Assembly (NCBI GenBank): GCA_037974665.1
Contig: CM075766.1
Span: 50,538,569-50,602,568, forward strand
Reading direction: 5' to 3'
DNA: 64,000 bases
DNA from: Ehretia macrophylla
Taxonomy: Eukaryota > Streptophyta > Magnoliopsida > Boraginales > Ehretiaceae
The notes under the pieces were generated by a model. The model worked only from the letters and a program-made list of their open reading frames with translations. It was not told the origin of the DNA and ran no database searches. This document shows, in pieces, positions 48,382 to 61,289 of the stretch (position 1 is the stretch's first letter; every line of letters starts with the position of its first letter). The position numbers and the translations under genes are program-made.

Positions 48382-50298
48382 CACACATATGGCACATGAC
48401 AACCGCCGTACTCCTAGTGCAAGGCTCAAACCTATTTCTCAATAATACCACAAGTTCAAAACTAATATTACAAATACTTTAAATTTAGTTACATCCAAAT
48501 AAATTTATTCACTAAATATCATTTCTAAACAAAGGTTAAAATTCATATTCTTAAACTAGAACATAGGTGAAGACGAAGCTAAAGTCGCGAACTTCATGCT
48601 CTATCGTTCTCATTTGATCTCACAAAATCATATTTTCTGCATCTGAAATCATAATAAAGAGTGAGTTATACAACCCAGTAAGCACTCTACAATTTTTCTA
48701 GCATGTAGGCATGACACATAAAAATAATAATATTTGATAAATACCTTGCTTAACAAAAATAGCTTATTTACAAAGCTTGAAACAAATTGCCGAGAAATAC
48801 AAATTTAGTATCAAAGCATATAAATAACAAGCGACTATCATCACAAAGAGCCACACAAAGCGCTACAAATTCATGTAGCCATACGAAGATCTACAAAGAC
48901 AAAGATCGAAAGTAGTTTCGAATAACACGTCTCATAGCGTATTCAAAGTCACAAAATTAGCCCCTTAAAGAGACTCATAACGAAGATCAATCATAGTCGA
49001 CTTGTGCACTAAAACCACATAAACTAAAATTTCAAAGTCAAAGATTTAACAAATCTCATACTTGTCATGCCAACGTCATTTATCAAACAAATTTTGCAAA
49101 GCAAGATAAATAGGGTTAAATTTCAAATCCACTTTAGAAAATCAAAAATTTTCATTAGCCAAATAAAATATAATATAATTTCCGAAACATAGAATGAAAC
49201 ATTTGTTCAAAACAAAAGCTAGAAGAATTGCAGGTACTTACGATCAAATCCATATTGAAACGTTCATGTGAAAATCTGAATTTTCCCAAAGTCTATATGC
49301 CAGCACGTTAACTACTGCAACCTTAGTCTCATAATAATTCTATTGTCTCTACCAACTTTTACTCTTCCAAGTCATATTTCACTCATCATGTGAGTATAAA
49401 GAATCACATAGATATCTCTTAAAGTAATGACATTATAATGAAACAAACCTCAAAGAGATAGAATCTTGTGGAGCAGCTCGATTTGGTTCAATTTCTCAAT
49501 TCCCAAACATGTTGTGTGCACTTGGCTTGGTTGAATAAATTACCAACGAAATTGAGACTCTTGAGTTGGGGTATTGATGTGGAACCTAACTGTATTTTCT
49601 ACTCTGTTTGCAATGAAGATAGGGACCATCTTTTTGGGTATTGTTCCTTTGCTCGCAAGATTTGGAGTATTGGATGGAGAATGTGCAAAAGGCCTCTGAC
49701 AATTAACAACTAGTATTCGATTGTGGAATGGTTTACTCATATTGCTTCTCGTTCATCCTTCCAGGCGATTATTATGAAATGTTTTTTGGGCGCATTTGTG
49801 TTCCACTTGTGGAAGGAACGGAACAGACACATTCACAACAATGAAGTTTTGGTCGAGGAACAAATTCTTTCTAACATTATTTTTTATGTTTGTACAAAAA
49901 TGTGTAAAGTGAAAAGGGTTAAATATACCCTTTTAAACCAAGTCATCTGTAGGGCTTGGTGTATTGGTGACCGTACTTTTTGGTGATTTTGTTGTTACTT
50001 TGTAAATTTTTTGTTCTGATTTTAATTCAAGCTTGCCTTTAGCAAAAAAAAAAAAATTGTAACTCCCAATGCACTATCATCCAATTCATTAACTCTTAAT
50101 TATGTCTTTATTGTGTAGAATGTGAATAGTTATAACCCCAACTCATTAACTCCCAGTTATGATCCATGAAGTGAAGAAAGTGAACAATTGTAACTCAAAA
50201 CTTAATAATTGTAAGATTAATACCTATGAAATAAATACTATTCACATCATCATTTATAATTTTTTTTATTTGCTCCTACAAAAAATCTCAGGTATTAC
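48382..50298 (-). repeat. Cluster C, inverted LTR, interrupted by a LINE
   Basis: Reverse complement of the left LTR: the outer end on the minus strand is gtaatacctgagatttttt (at 50298), the inner end is gtttgagccttgcac.. (48431). On the minus strand, acaagagggaaagaa just outside (50299-50313) looks like a polypurine tract, so this is the 3' LTR of a minus-oriented element. A 5'-truncated LINE (about 49463-50056) splits it. Confidence 0.65.
49463..50056 (+). mobile_element. 5'-truncated LINE with reverse transcriptase tail
   Basis: A + strand frame encodes the zinc-binding C-terminal part of a non-LTR reverse transcriptase: WLNKLPTKLRLLSWG, then CIFYSVCNEDRDHLFGYC (C-x5-C..HLF..C). After one in-frame TAG at 49711-49713 it reads CFLGAFVFHLWKERNRHIHN and ends at 49986. 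A short 3' UTR and a 13-A tail (50044-50056) follow. 5' truncation and a poly(A) end are typical of target-primed reverse transcription. The surrounding LTR sequence resumes after the tail. Confidence 0.8.
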
Positions 50299-51379
50299 GT
50301 TCTTTCCCTCTTGTAAAAGTTTTGTCCTCGAAACTTCATAACTTTCATTCCAAGAGACATATTCTTGACAGCTTCTTTTATCAGACTTTCACAAGAATCT
50401 TATGCCCCAAAATACGATGAGAACAAGTTGGTTTGATAGTATCTCCTATATGAGTAAAAGTTGCATTCTAATTTTTTTTGAAAATGGCCAAAACTTACTT
50501 CTAGAAAAATATATACATAACATTCTTTCAACTTCGATTGAAAGCTTATCAAATACATGACCACATCAATTTTCGAAAGCATGAACAGCCCCAAGTAGTA
50601 ATTCCATTATGTATAATGTTTAAATTCCTTATGACAAACTACAATAAAGAATGATGAAGTAAAAGAATAGTCATTGTATATAACCTTTAGATGTTCTTCA
50701 ACTTACAAGGTTTTTCATTCATTTGTTGATCATTTCTCTTAAAGAAGTAAACTACGTTTACAACACTTACTTTATTATTCTTTAAAAAGTCAACGACCTG
50801 TGAAATCTTTACCAAAATTATCCAACAAATATTATTACGGTACTTGGTGCTTTAAGAAAGACTAACTTTTTATTTCCTACAAAGAAAACAGCTCAAGACA
50901 TTTTGACTGTTGAACTAAAATTGCAAACCCAAATATAATCCTGCCACATTCATCCAAGAAATGTTTGAAGGAGATCATGTATTCTGACATGTAAGTCATA
51001 ACTAATAACATAAAATAATAATAATAATAATAATAATAATTCTCCAAAGTCATCTTTCTAAAATTCTTAAATATAGACATTCGTAAATAACGCTGACAAA
51101 AGAGCATCAAATCATTTTCTTAAACAAAGAAGTACAAGCAAAATTTCCTAATGAACTCGTTAATTGTAGCTTAGTCTTAAAAATCCATAAGATATCCAAA
51201 AGAGTAGAACTTACTATTTTATAGCTTAGCCACCACCAAAAGCACTTATGAGTTATAACAAGTAAGAAAATTATATAATTAAACTGAAGAATCAAATTAC
51301 AGTCACATCTCTTCATATAATTTTTTTTTTTTTTTGAAAGTCTGAAGTCTCCAAACTAAATGAGCAATGTGGCGTAAAT
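50299..51379. other. Degraded internal remnant of cluster C
   Basis: The part next to the inverted LTR (tttgtcctcgaaactt..cattccaagagacatattc) resembles the 3' end of a Gypsy polyprotein region on the minus strand but has no readable frame. It includes an (aat)n microsatellite at 51014-51040 and a T run at about 51321-51334. No gene. Confidence 0.45.
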
Positions 51380-54300
51380 TGTAACAACCCGACCCGTGCA
51401 TATAATTATTTTATTGATGTGCATATATTTATATGTCTACTTTAATTATTTATATATATTTGTTTGCATAAAATATCATATTTTTGGATTACGTGCATCT
51501 ATTTCGTTTAACGTGCATTTATATCAAACTATGTGCATGCATCTAATATAACAAGAAATTTCATCTATTAACATATATTGCATCAATATAAATGCCTTCT
51601 TATGTAAGTAGGCACGTTTAATTGGTTAATGTGTATAATTCTCATTTTACATGCAATTTCGGGACTTCACGAACACTTTGAAAAATCGTATGAATCATAG
51701 AAAATAATTAACGTAGACAATTAGGAATTAGAATAACTAAATTAGTTAGAATTAAACTAGAATGGCAAACTAGTTAATAGCATTAAGTTGAAGGGCATAT
51801 TAGTCATTTGGGTTCTTTTATTATTTACACCTATTTATATACTACAACACACACAAACACATAAAAACACACACAAAAATCAGACACACACACACACACA
51901 CTAAACACGTTTAAAAACACACAAGAAAGAAGAAGAAGAAAAAGAAGAAGAAGAAGGAGAAAATAAGGAAGAAAAGGTGATTTTGAGCTTGTTCTAGCCA
52001 AAAAATAGGTGAGGGATTTCATTCTCCTATGCATTTCTAGTGTTAATTCTTGTTTATAAAATGTTGGCTAGTTGTAGTTGAATGATTCATGGATGTAGGA
52101 ATGCAAATAGAAATGATATATGGCATGAAACAAGTTCTAGAAATGATTTTGTGTGTGAATATCAAGCTTTGCTAGTTGATCATGCTGTAGATATTGCATA
52201 GCTAGCTTGCTCAACTAGATGACGATCATGTGTTTGCTATAAGTTCTAAGTGAGGAATGAAAGTGCTTTGTATGCTAGTATATTGGTTGTAGCTAGCTTA
52301 GTGCATGAAAATATCAAAATGGAACAAAGAGTACAAAATGTGATTTTCGGACAGATTTGAGCAACTGAGGTTCAGAGCAGATTTGAGGTACCAAACGATG
52401 TCGGAATGAGCTGATTTTTTTACACAATATGCCCAAGACCTTAAGGAACAACTTCTCTTTTATGTGGAATGTTAAATTCTGTCGTTTAGGTGCATTTATA
52501 GAGCCAAAACAGTAGGGTCAGATTCACCCGTTGATGCAGGGGCAGTTTTGCGCACTGATTTTCTAAAGGGCATAACTTGATGAGTTTAACTCCGAATTGG
52601 GAACCGTTTGAGGCTAAACCCATCTACACTTGACGAACTACATTTCTGTGAAATTTCAAAAGTTTTAGAGGTCATTAAGACTGCTAATTGAACCTGTAAA
52701 ATTAAGCAAATGCAGCTAGAAATTTCAGTTTATATAGCTAAGTGATTAATGTTGCACTAAAGGCTAATTTGAGCTGAATAATGGTAGATTATAAGTAGTT
52801 GAAGGCTTGAGAGTAACAATTACATATTTGGAGATAGTGTTTAAGTGAAATGAGGGTTAAATAAACATTGCTTGCGTTGAATGCTAAATGTTATATACGT
52901 GATTAACGTGAACTATGTTCATTGAATGTTTAAATAAGTTGAGCTTTGAGTGAAAATTAAATGTAATGAATTATGTGTAGTGACTTGCTATGTAGATAAT
53001 CAAGAGTAATTAAAGTCATGCACATGCTAGTGTTAGTTGTCAAAGAGTGTTTGCAAGTTATGGGAAGTAAAATATGTTTTCAATCATGTTCATGAGCTTA
53101 GCTTAATGTATGTGTTAAAGTTAGTTGAATTGCTTGAGTACTTGGTTATTGTTGGCTCAAATGCAAGAAATAACAAGAAGATGATAAGCAAGCAAAATTT
53201 GGATTTGGATACTGCACTGCCCCTGACTTCCGAAGTAGTTTTGGTATAGCAAACGTGCTTAGAATTGAACTAAATTTATATGGCAGCTAGATTAGACAGT
53301 TTATAACAAATGTTGATTTCTAGAACTAAGGCAAATTCTAACGTTTTGACCCCGCGATTTAGCTATTTCCGAAATGTGTCTGAAAATCGCTGGTGCAGGG
53401 GGCAGTTTGCGCAGTTGCACGGAAATGGTCATAACTTGTGGAATTTAGATCGGAATTGAGTTCCTCTTGAGGCTAAAGTAATCTACACTCAAAGAGCTAC
53501 ATTTATACATAAAAATCAGTCAGTTTGGAGGTCTATAGCATAGATAACTGAATTGATATTATTAAGCCTCTGTTGGAAAAAATGGAAAATGTTTTAGTGA
53601 TATTTAGGGTTTTGTGCAAAGTTGATTCTAGGATTGATTTGATGCTATCTATAGGTAATATAGGCTCTAATGAGCATAGATTAGTGATTAGACGTGATTG
53701 GCTTGATTGAAACTTTGGGAAATTTGCATAATTGGTTTAAAATTCAAAGGGGCTTTATCCGAAAAGTGAATCCGGATGGAATATAATGATGTAGATAGTC
53801 TTTATTAGGTGTGGCAGTGCTTAATGTGCCTTTATGGCGCCAAATTGGGGTTTGGTTAGAGTACTTGTAGTTAAAACATATAAAAAAGGAAATTTTGGGA
53901 CTTTTATGTTGGATATAGTATAAAATGAGGTCTTGTGGTTCTAATTGGTGCAATAAAGTGTCATTAGAAGTGTGGAATAACTTTCTTGTGGATCTAGTAC
54001 CTTGTGTTTCATTTGAGTGTCAATTATTTTAGTAGACAAAGGGGTCTTTCAAGCGAAGTGTTAGCGATGACTTGTTCGAATAAGTATATGATCTTAGATG
54101 TGTTAGGAAGCCTCTAAGATGTATGTATGGCGTGGTTTAGATAATCAAATTAGATAGTTGTAGTTCAAATCATTTAAAGGGCTTTTCGGAGTTTTTGTGT
54201 TAATATGACTTAAAATGTGGTTTCACAACATTTATGTGTATCATAATATGGCTATAAGTGATTAGTAAAGTTAGATTTGAGGATTGTTATCTTGTGTGAA

Positions 54301-56001
54301 GTTTAGAGCTTGTTTTGTAAGCATTTAGAAGGAGACTTGTTGGATTTCTTGTGAATTACTTGAATTAGTAGTTATTATATTGTTATATTCGCTCAAATTG
54401 ATCATGATTGAGTTATATGTTGTATAAGTGTGAAGTTTATGACCTAAATACTAAGCATGTGGAAAGGTTTTAATTGGATTTTATGTGAATTAGTTGAGCT
54501 TGGTGCTTAGTTGGTTATTTGAATTGATGTAGTTATTATAATTTACTTTTAAATGATTAAATAAGAGTTTATGGTATGTAATATGTAGCTGTTTAGAGAA
54601 GTTTCATGAAATAGGTTGTATAACTACTTCATTAAAATATGTTTGTATCTTGTTTATAATACCGCGTTGCTTATAATTATATGAGTTATGTTGTGGAAAA
54701 TGACTAATTGGAATATATGTTAAGTTAAAGTATATAAAAGTGGTATTTTGTTAAAAATAGAATTCTAATAGATATTGTATATATGCTAAATAAGCGAAGT
54801 TATAAGTTAGCTAACCTAGCTGAATAATTAATGAATGTTGTAGTTAAAGAGTAATTGAAGTAATGTTTGCTTATAGGTTCAAGGTGACTGGAAATGATGT
54901 GATTCAAACTTACATCTTGGAGCTCGGTAGAGGTGAGGGACCTGCATCCTTACGTGCATTATAGTTTATTTTCTTTCTAAAAGAGTATATTGTTTAGTAT
55001 AATTGCGTAATTGATATATGCTTATTGTTGCTAAATTGTAACCTGGTGCGAGAACAACTTACTTTTTGTCCTTAGATGTGTTTCCTGATTATATTGTCAT
55101 TGTTATCATTCTTGCATTGCATCGTGGTTGCGCAACCTCATTGTCGCGGCGGATGCGATGGCCTCGCTGGGCGGCATCGGGCTTGCCAGTGTTGGTTGCC
55201 TTAGCTCCGTCTGCTATTCCCTCACTCGCTTGGTCCGGAGATTGCCAGGGGGTGTTGGGTCGTAGGATCGGGTACATCCGGAGTATCCATTGGTGTAAGG
55301 GATGCCGGCATATCGAGATTGAGATCGTGGTTCGTGGATCGGGGATCGAAAATTTGGAGTGATAAGGGTTATTGATTGTATCCTTTTAAAATGTGGTATT
55401 AGAATTGTTATTCACTGTTTATCTATTGTATTAATTGTGTTAAGTTGCTGCATTGCACGTCCCCGGTAGACCTTATCCCTCACTGAGCAATTGTGATTGC
55501 TCATACCTCGCTAAACATGTTTCAGGTGGTGCAGTTGGAGGAGTTGCCTTGGTTGCTGTGTACTATTACTTGAGATTGGAGTGATTGCTTGCTAAACTGT
55601 AGAAGACCTTGCTTGTCTACTTTATGTTCTATTTTGGAGCCTAAGGGCTTATGTATATATATTTGAGTGGTTGCAATTTGAAAGCTAAGTGGATGTAGTA
55701 AGTGTTATGGAATTGTGACATGTAATAACTTATGCTTCTGCTTCTAGCTACGTTGCATGCTTGTATGTGTTTATATTGTCTTGTGTTGCTTAAGGCTTGG
55801 ATGGCCTTGAAGTTGGGATTTCAATTAGAAATGTTGTTCCTTTGCTTCGTGTTTTATTTGAATACTTACAGGTTTCCAGAATGTCCACGGTACAGGGAAC
55901 TTTGTCCGTTTTTCCTAAAATTTTGTGACCGGGTTGGGTATTGGATTGAGAATAGCATGATTATTAGAGCCTCCAGTCTCATGAGGGATCGGGGCATTAC
56001 A
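51380..56001 (+). mobile_element. Element D: 4.6-kb solo LTR
   Basis: Starts tgtaacaacccgacccg and ends cggggcattaca (TG..CA), flanked by taaat on both sides (51375-51379 and 56002-56006). It has no primer site, no polypurine tract, no gag-pol and no terminal direct repeat inside. It is therefore best read as a solo LTR left by recombination between the two LTRs of a full element. tatttatatac at about 51832 and the (ac)n leader after it suggest the transcription start. A diverged internal duplication is at 52515-52680 and 53390-53545. LTRs this long are known in some Gypsy lineages. Confidence 0.7.
52515..53545 (+). repeat. Diverged duplicated module inside solo LTR D
   Basis: Two copies of about 160 bp (52515-52680 and 53390-53545) share gcaggg.gcagttt.gcgca, a gg.cataactt line, the frame cggaattg..ttcc..ttgaggctaaa and atctacact..a.gaactacattt. 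They are separated by about 0.7 kb of unrelated sequence. Confidence 0.6.
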
Positions 56002-56006
56002 TAAAT

Positions 56007-56290
56007 AATGATGCAAAAGGATACTAGGAACCTAATAATATCACGATTTAACTTCTAGCATCTTTACTTTGGAGATAAACAACTACGGTAAACTAGAGTA
56101 AAGACTCTCATTTCTTTCCCTTGGCATTCATCTATGTTCATCTCTAGAGTTCCTGACCCAAATGCTTCCTTAATCCGCAAAATCTTGTACATATTAAACC
56201 TGCCTAGAGCAGAAATGCACTAAATTTCTCAATTCAACTAGACCATCTGCAATTCTTAACAATTAAACTACCACCTTCCCAAAGTGCTAT
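56007..56290. other. Remnant of cluster C after solo LTR D
   Basis: AT-rich, no frame and no recognised motif. It joins the duplication site of D to the right LTR copy. Confidence 0.4.
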
Positions 56291-57482
56291 ATGTGATAAT
56301 TTTAGAGTTATTGGATTTTGGAGTTACAACTTTTCTTATCTTACTCATCATGGACATAATGGGAGTTAAATAGTTAGGAGTTACGTTTTTTCTTGTATTA
56401 CATTCACATAAAGGATTATACATTAAATTTGTGGTAAAAAAATAAATATTTGTTAATAAGTGTTGAGTAGTTAAATAAGCTAGTGCTTTGCTCTCCTCGT
56501 GTGCATAAGTTTCTACCTTTCTACACTCTTAAAGAATTATGTGTTTCACCAAAAAAAAAAGGGAAAGAAACAAACATAGCCTAGTAGGATTTCATCCAAA
56601 GCATCTAGGAACCTTTCTAATTGGTCAGGAAATGTGCTAAGTAGTACCATTGGTTGGTAAATTTCTTGTGGACTTGGAAGATATTGGACCATTGCTAGCT
56701 TGAACCATCTATATTATTATGGTGTATACATATTGGAAATTTCAGATTTCGACTTGAAGATTTATGTTCATATTGAAGGTAAGTACCCACAATTCTTCTA
56801 GTATTTTATTTTGAATAAACATGTTTATTGTAACTTTGTTTAAAAAGAAGCTTTTATTTATGAAAATCTTACTTATCTTTACTTAAATCGAGATTCTGAA
56901 ATTATATTTTATTTAGCAAATAGTTATGAAAATTGATTTGATAAATGTGTTGGCATGACAGTATGAATTGGTTATGTATTTAGCTTTGAAAAGTTAGTTT
57001 AATTATCAGAATTATTTAAGTGATTTTTATGTGCAAGTTGAGTACTATGGTTGATCTTCAATACGTGTTCCTTGAAAGGACTAACTTTTGTGACTTTGTG
57101 AATGCTATGAGACGCGTTATTCAAAACTAGTTTCGACTTTGTCTTTGTGAATCTTTGTGTGACTATATGATATGTAACACTTCGTAAATCATAGTCGCTT
57201 GTTGTCTTGGTACATATTTACTTAGTATGTATGCTTCGACAAATTAGTTTATGACTTAGTAAGTTGTGATATTTTCTTATGAAGAAAATATTTGTCAAAA
57301 TTATTTATTTTTCTGAGTCATGCCAACATACTAGAAAAACTGTGGAGTACTTACTTAGCTATTTAGCTAACTCTATGATGTGATTTTTCAGACTTAGGTG
57401 ATACAAGTTGTGAGATGGAACATGAAGTATGAAATGTGGAGCCCTTATTAGATCAAAGATGTTGGAGCAAAATTCTCTCTAG
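56291..57482 (+). repeat. Cluster C, right LTR copy, truncated at both ends
   Basis: Direct repeat of 46950-48143 at high identity. It lacks the first ~85 bases (tgtaataccc end) and everything after ctctctag. The frame-like gagtacttactta.ctatttagcta..tttcag motif is retained at about 57345-57395. Confidence 0.75.
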
Positions 57483-57732
57483 TTCCATTCATAAAGTCAC
57501 CTTAGGAGGGTTTTTATAGTTTTTCCTAAAAACTGTGAGCGTATGAGTGAGGAGAGGGTTTGGATTTTTGTCCGTTCAAAAGATTCGTTGTGTTGTAATG
57601 GTTTATTGTTGATTAGTGAATTTTTCAATTACTTAGGTCGTGAATGTAAGTAGAAGATCGAACCACGTTAAAATATCGTGTAATTAGTTTTCGCTGCATT
57701 GTGTGCTTTGTGTGTGTGTACGAATCCCAACA
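57483..57732 (+). repeat. Element A, LTR2 third piece
   Basis: Resumes at ttccattcataaagtcacctt, colinear with LTR1 (ttcttttcataaaatcacctt), and runs to the intact end cccaaca. It carries about 35 extra bases (aggagggtttttatag..) not present in LTR1. Confidence 0.75.
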
Positions 57733-60700
57733 AAAATCGGGATTATTCTAGTGACAGAATTGATTGCTGACATTCAGGGTCATAGTATTTGAGAAATGAA
57801 ATCAATTATCTTGAACAAAAGAAGCAAGAAAAAAATATGACTCTTTATCTTCTTTACTGGGACACACTAGAGTTTCTCAAATAAGATCGGATTTTATTAG
57901 TAGAGACTAAGTAATGAAGTCCCAAGATGAGGTCTAACTCGTATAGAGCATCAGTTGGTTGAGAAAAACTACAGTGAGATTGAAAGCTTAATGTGGATAG
58001 GTATGTCAAATTAAAAAATAATTTTGAATTCGCCACGATAGGTGGATTATTAGGGAAGAAAGTGGCATTGAATATAGCGTTTTTTTTTTTTTTTTTTGTG
58101 AAACATTGAGTATCGGGTTTCACTTTCAATTTGGCTTATGCATCCAATATGGAGTGAAAGTGACAGCTTTATGGAATGGTTTGTGAGAAGTGAGTGCGAA
58201 TTGAAACTTTTGAAGTTGAAACTGTTCTAAGCAATAATAAGAAATCTTGGTGAGAAAAATTATAGAATTACAAGAGTTAGGTGATTTTATAAACTAAAAA
58301 TATAAAAAATATTAAGAAAATGTAAAATGATCTTATGAGTATGGTCAAGGCCGGAGCTAAGCATTTTATATTTGGCGGGAGGGGAAGGGCTAAAATTCCC
58401 TTACAAAAAAAAAAAAAGGCAATGGGAGAATTTGAATAAGAAAACGAGAACTAAAAAAAAAATTAAGAAAGTCATAGCAGTTTTTTCTTCAAAAAAATTA
58501 CATATGTTAAAAATTGAGCTCCGATTCTCCGGTCTCCACCCTTGAGTATGGCACTCCCACAACCCTATGCCTTAGATTCGGCCCTCCCTTCAAGCATCCA
58601 AATTATATTAGGTGCTTTGTTTCACTTATAAGAATATTCTAAAAGCTCTTAACATTAAACAAACATTTCGCCATAAGAAAGAACAAAGAGGGGAACTCAC
58701 TCAATTATTTGATAACAGATAGGGAAGAAAAGTCAACACCAAACATGAAAAGATGATTGGAGAAGAAAGTTGAATAGCTGGTTTTAGCCTCTATTCCATA
58801 AAAAAAAAGTTGAATCACATGATCTCAGTGTGGCAACTTGGAATCGCATCACAGATTCTGGATCTTATCCCTCTTTCGACCCCTTACGCTATCCTATCAA
58901 ATGAGTTCATCGGTTGATAAACACTTTATTATTCGAGCGATAACGAATTGTAAAGATTTTGATTTGTGAAGTAATAATTTTAAGTTTAAAACTCTCTGTT
59001 AGATGAATTATTGCACGTATGAGGACGCATAGTTAGTTTATACTCTTTAAAATGAATTTAATATTATTTAAAATAAGTTACTCATTATTAAAAAAAAATT
59101 ATTGCTGCTATTTCTTTGGTCAAAATAGGAGTGTTGGGAGATAAAGGCATGCCATAGAGGGATGACTTGGGCAGTCAAACATAACGACTTTCCGCTTTGG
59201 GTTGCTTTCTTCCGTTCACTCCGTTTCTATGTGAACAGTTGATCAACTTGTGTATACCTAATGTCTAGTTGTTCTGACAGGGGCGGAGCTGGGGGTCGTA
59301 ACCTCCAAAAAAAAAAATAAAAAAATTAATGTATTTAAAAAAAAAAAAAAAGGTTTGGCCTCTTATAAATATTCGTAAAGTTATTTAAAAGTACACAATT
59401 CTTGCTTTAGGTTGGTAGTTTGTTGTACTTAAGTTTAGTTAGGCGTGCCGTATTCAAATCTCAACGGCAATTTTTACTTATTTTTGTTTTGTTTGGCCAA
59501 TTTGAACTGACTTTTAAAAAAAATAATAATAATAAAATGAAAGGCTAGGGAAGTGCCACATGGGCACTTCTCCAAAGCCATTAGTAAGAAACAAAATAAG
59601 CAAATCAATTGATCAAAACAATTTTTAAACTCTTTCTTTTAATAATTGAATCCAAATTTTAATCCCAATATTGATTTTTTAGCTCAATCCTTGATTGTTC
59701 ACACCTCACATGCATCTCAAGCGGTCCTACTACTTTTCTCAGTGACTTTAAAATGTAAATTATAACTACCAACTTCAAAACGTTCCTCCTATATTTAATA
59801 CGTTGGTCACATGTATAGGTGGAGTACACACATTTATTTGAAGGACATTTCGGATTTTAAAAGTTTTCCTGTAACTATCAAAGCTCCTTTACTTCTTTCT
59901 TTTTTTCGTCAGTTGTCTGATTTTTGTTCTACTTGTATATAGTCCTTGAGGGCTTTTATAATGATGTCAAAAAACAAAAACGAAGAATCAACTTTCAATA
60001 GAAAGTGATGCATCAACTCATGCTGCCAAAAATTAATTGTCATTTTAATGTACAAAACTCTTATTTTGCTCGATATTTAAAGGAGGATTAAACTCATTTT
60101 AAAATTTATTATACAAATTTTATTTATGCACGCACTCTCACATCAAAAGCCCCAAATCACCCACCAAGACCATATTCTACATTGACGAGAGCATTGGGGG
60201 GGAGCCTGACAGAAAATACGGATTGAAAGAAAATTTAAAGAATAAAACAGACCCACCCAAAAGAAAAAAGATGAAGAAGGGAAGCACAACATAATTGAAA
60301 AATCTAGTTGGTGAAACTAATCATCTACTGAATGCAGCTCAATACATAAATGACTCAGGTCACATCATATATAATGATAATATGGAATGGGATTAATCGT
60401 GGTGCCTTGTCCACTTCAACATGTAGATTTTTTTCTTTTTTCTTTGTCTGAACATGTGGAATATATATATTGAAACTCGGTTTTTTTCCTTTGTCTGAAC
60501 ATGTGGAGTAAATATATTTTTTTTTGCCTGAACACGTGGAACTCTGAAGGCATCAACTCAACGATGAAGTATTCTAACATTGATTTGGACCTTTAACGTA
60601 AGTCTGATTTTTGAGTCTCGAACGTGAAAGGACTACTCAACGAATGGAGTTCAGGATCCTCGTCCTTTCTGAACGAGCTGGGAAGAGGAGCATATAAGTT

Positions 60701-60930
60701 ACACGGCAACATTAATGTAAAGGACTTGGGTCTTCACTTGTCTGCTTTCGTTCCATTCCTTTTCACCTCTCTTAGAATATTTCAATAGATTCCAAAAATT
60801 TCATGAACTATCTAAGATTCCGTGTTTTAAAAAGTCTTTAATGATGTATCTGTAGTCAAGGAGTGTCACACACGAACAAAGAAAAAAGAAAGCAAAGCGA
60901 ATTCTTCGATCAAAGTCTCGGTTGCTTCCA
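57733..60930. other. Intergenic region
   Basis: No gene supported. It holds a T18 run at about 58080-58097, A runs at about 58405 and 59300-59350, and two segments with gg.cggagct.(a/g)g wording (58351 and 59281) that look like ends of a common plant repeat, too decayed to classify. A short tandem array is annotated separately. Confidence 0.5.
60429..60543 (+). repeat. Short tandem array, three copies
   Basis: ttttt..ctttgtctgaacatgtgga is repeated at about 60431-60460, 60481-60507 and 60516-60540 (last copy ttgcctgaacacgtgga), separated by AT-rich spacers. Confidence 0.65.
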
Positions 60931-60937
60931 CTTGTGA

Positions 60938-61286
60938 CCAAAACCAATTGACATCAAATGGAGTTCGTCCATGATCTTATTTATTAATCTTTTTTTAGAT
61001 GGGAAGTCCATGTGGGATATTTTAACACCCCCTCACGTGTGACCTGACGATAACGAGCTGACATGAGGGAAACAAGAGCGAGTTGAAATGAGGAAAGCGG
61101 GTCAGCCAGAACGAAACAAGATGGGTCACACATAAACGAATACGAATGGATCAAGGCCCAGTACTAATACCATATTAAGTATCATGAGTTTTCATCTTAA
61201 AATCAATTGGTATCAAATGGAGTTGACTCATGACTTTATTTATTAATATTTTTTTAGATGAGAAGCCAATGTGGGATATTTTAACA
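60938..61286 (-). mobile_element. TRIM (miniature LTR retrotransposon)
   Basis: Two direct repeats of about 90 bp (60938-61027 and about 61196-61286) share caattg..atcaaatggagtt, ttatttattaat.ttttttt and gtgggatattttaaca. On the minus strand each starts tgttaaaatatcccaca. Next to the right copy the minus strand has tggtattagtactgggcc (61156-61173), a decayed initiator-tRNA primer site. Next to the left copy it has cgtgaggggg (61028-61036), a polypurine tract. Total length is about 350 bp with no coding capacity. Confidence 0.65.
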
Positions 61287-61289
61287 CAC

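Larger units (their letters stand above)
35977..57732 (+). mobile_element. Element A: small non-autonomous LTR retrotransposon, second LTR split by two insertions
   Basis: LTR1 is 35977-36441, the internal part is 36442-37944, and LTR2 is in three pieces (37945-38155, 46817-46868, 57483-57732). Without its inserts the element is only about 2.4-2.5 kb. It has a tRNA-iMet primer site and a polypurine tract but no gag-pol. The LTR ends are TGTTGGG..CCCAACA, seen intact at 35977 and 57726-57732. It is the oldest layer of this nest. Confidence 0.8.

Noticed and set aside
52000..55380. Search for gag-pol or genes inside the 4.6-kb element D
   Set aside because: Only short frames; the 98-codon frame near 55066-55362 is in a locally GC-rich LTR part and has no recognisable domain.
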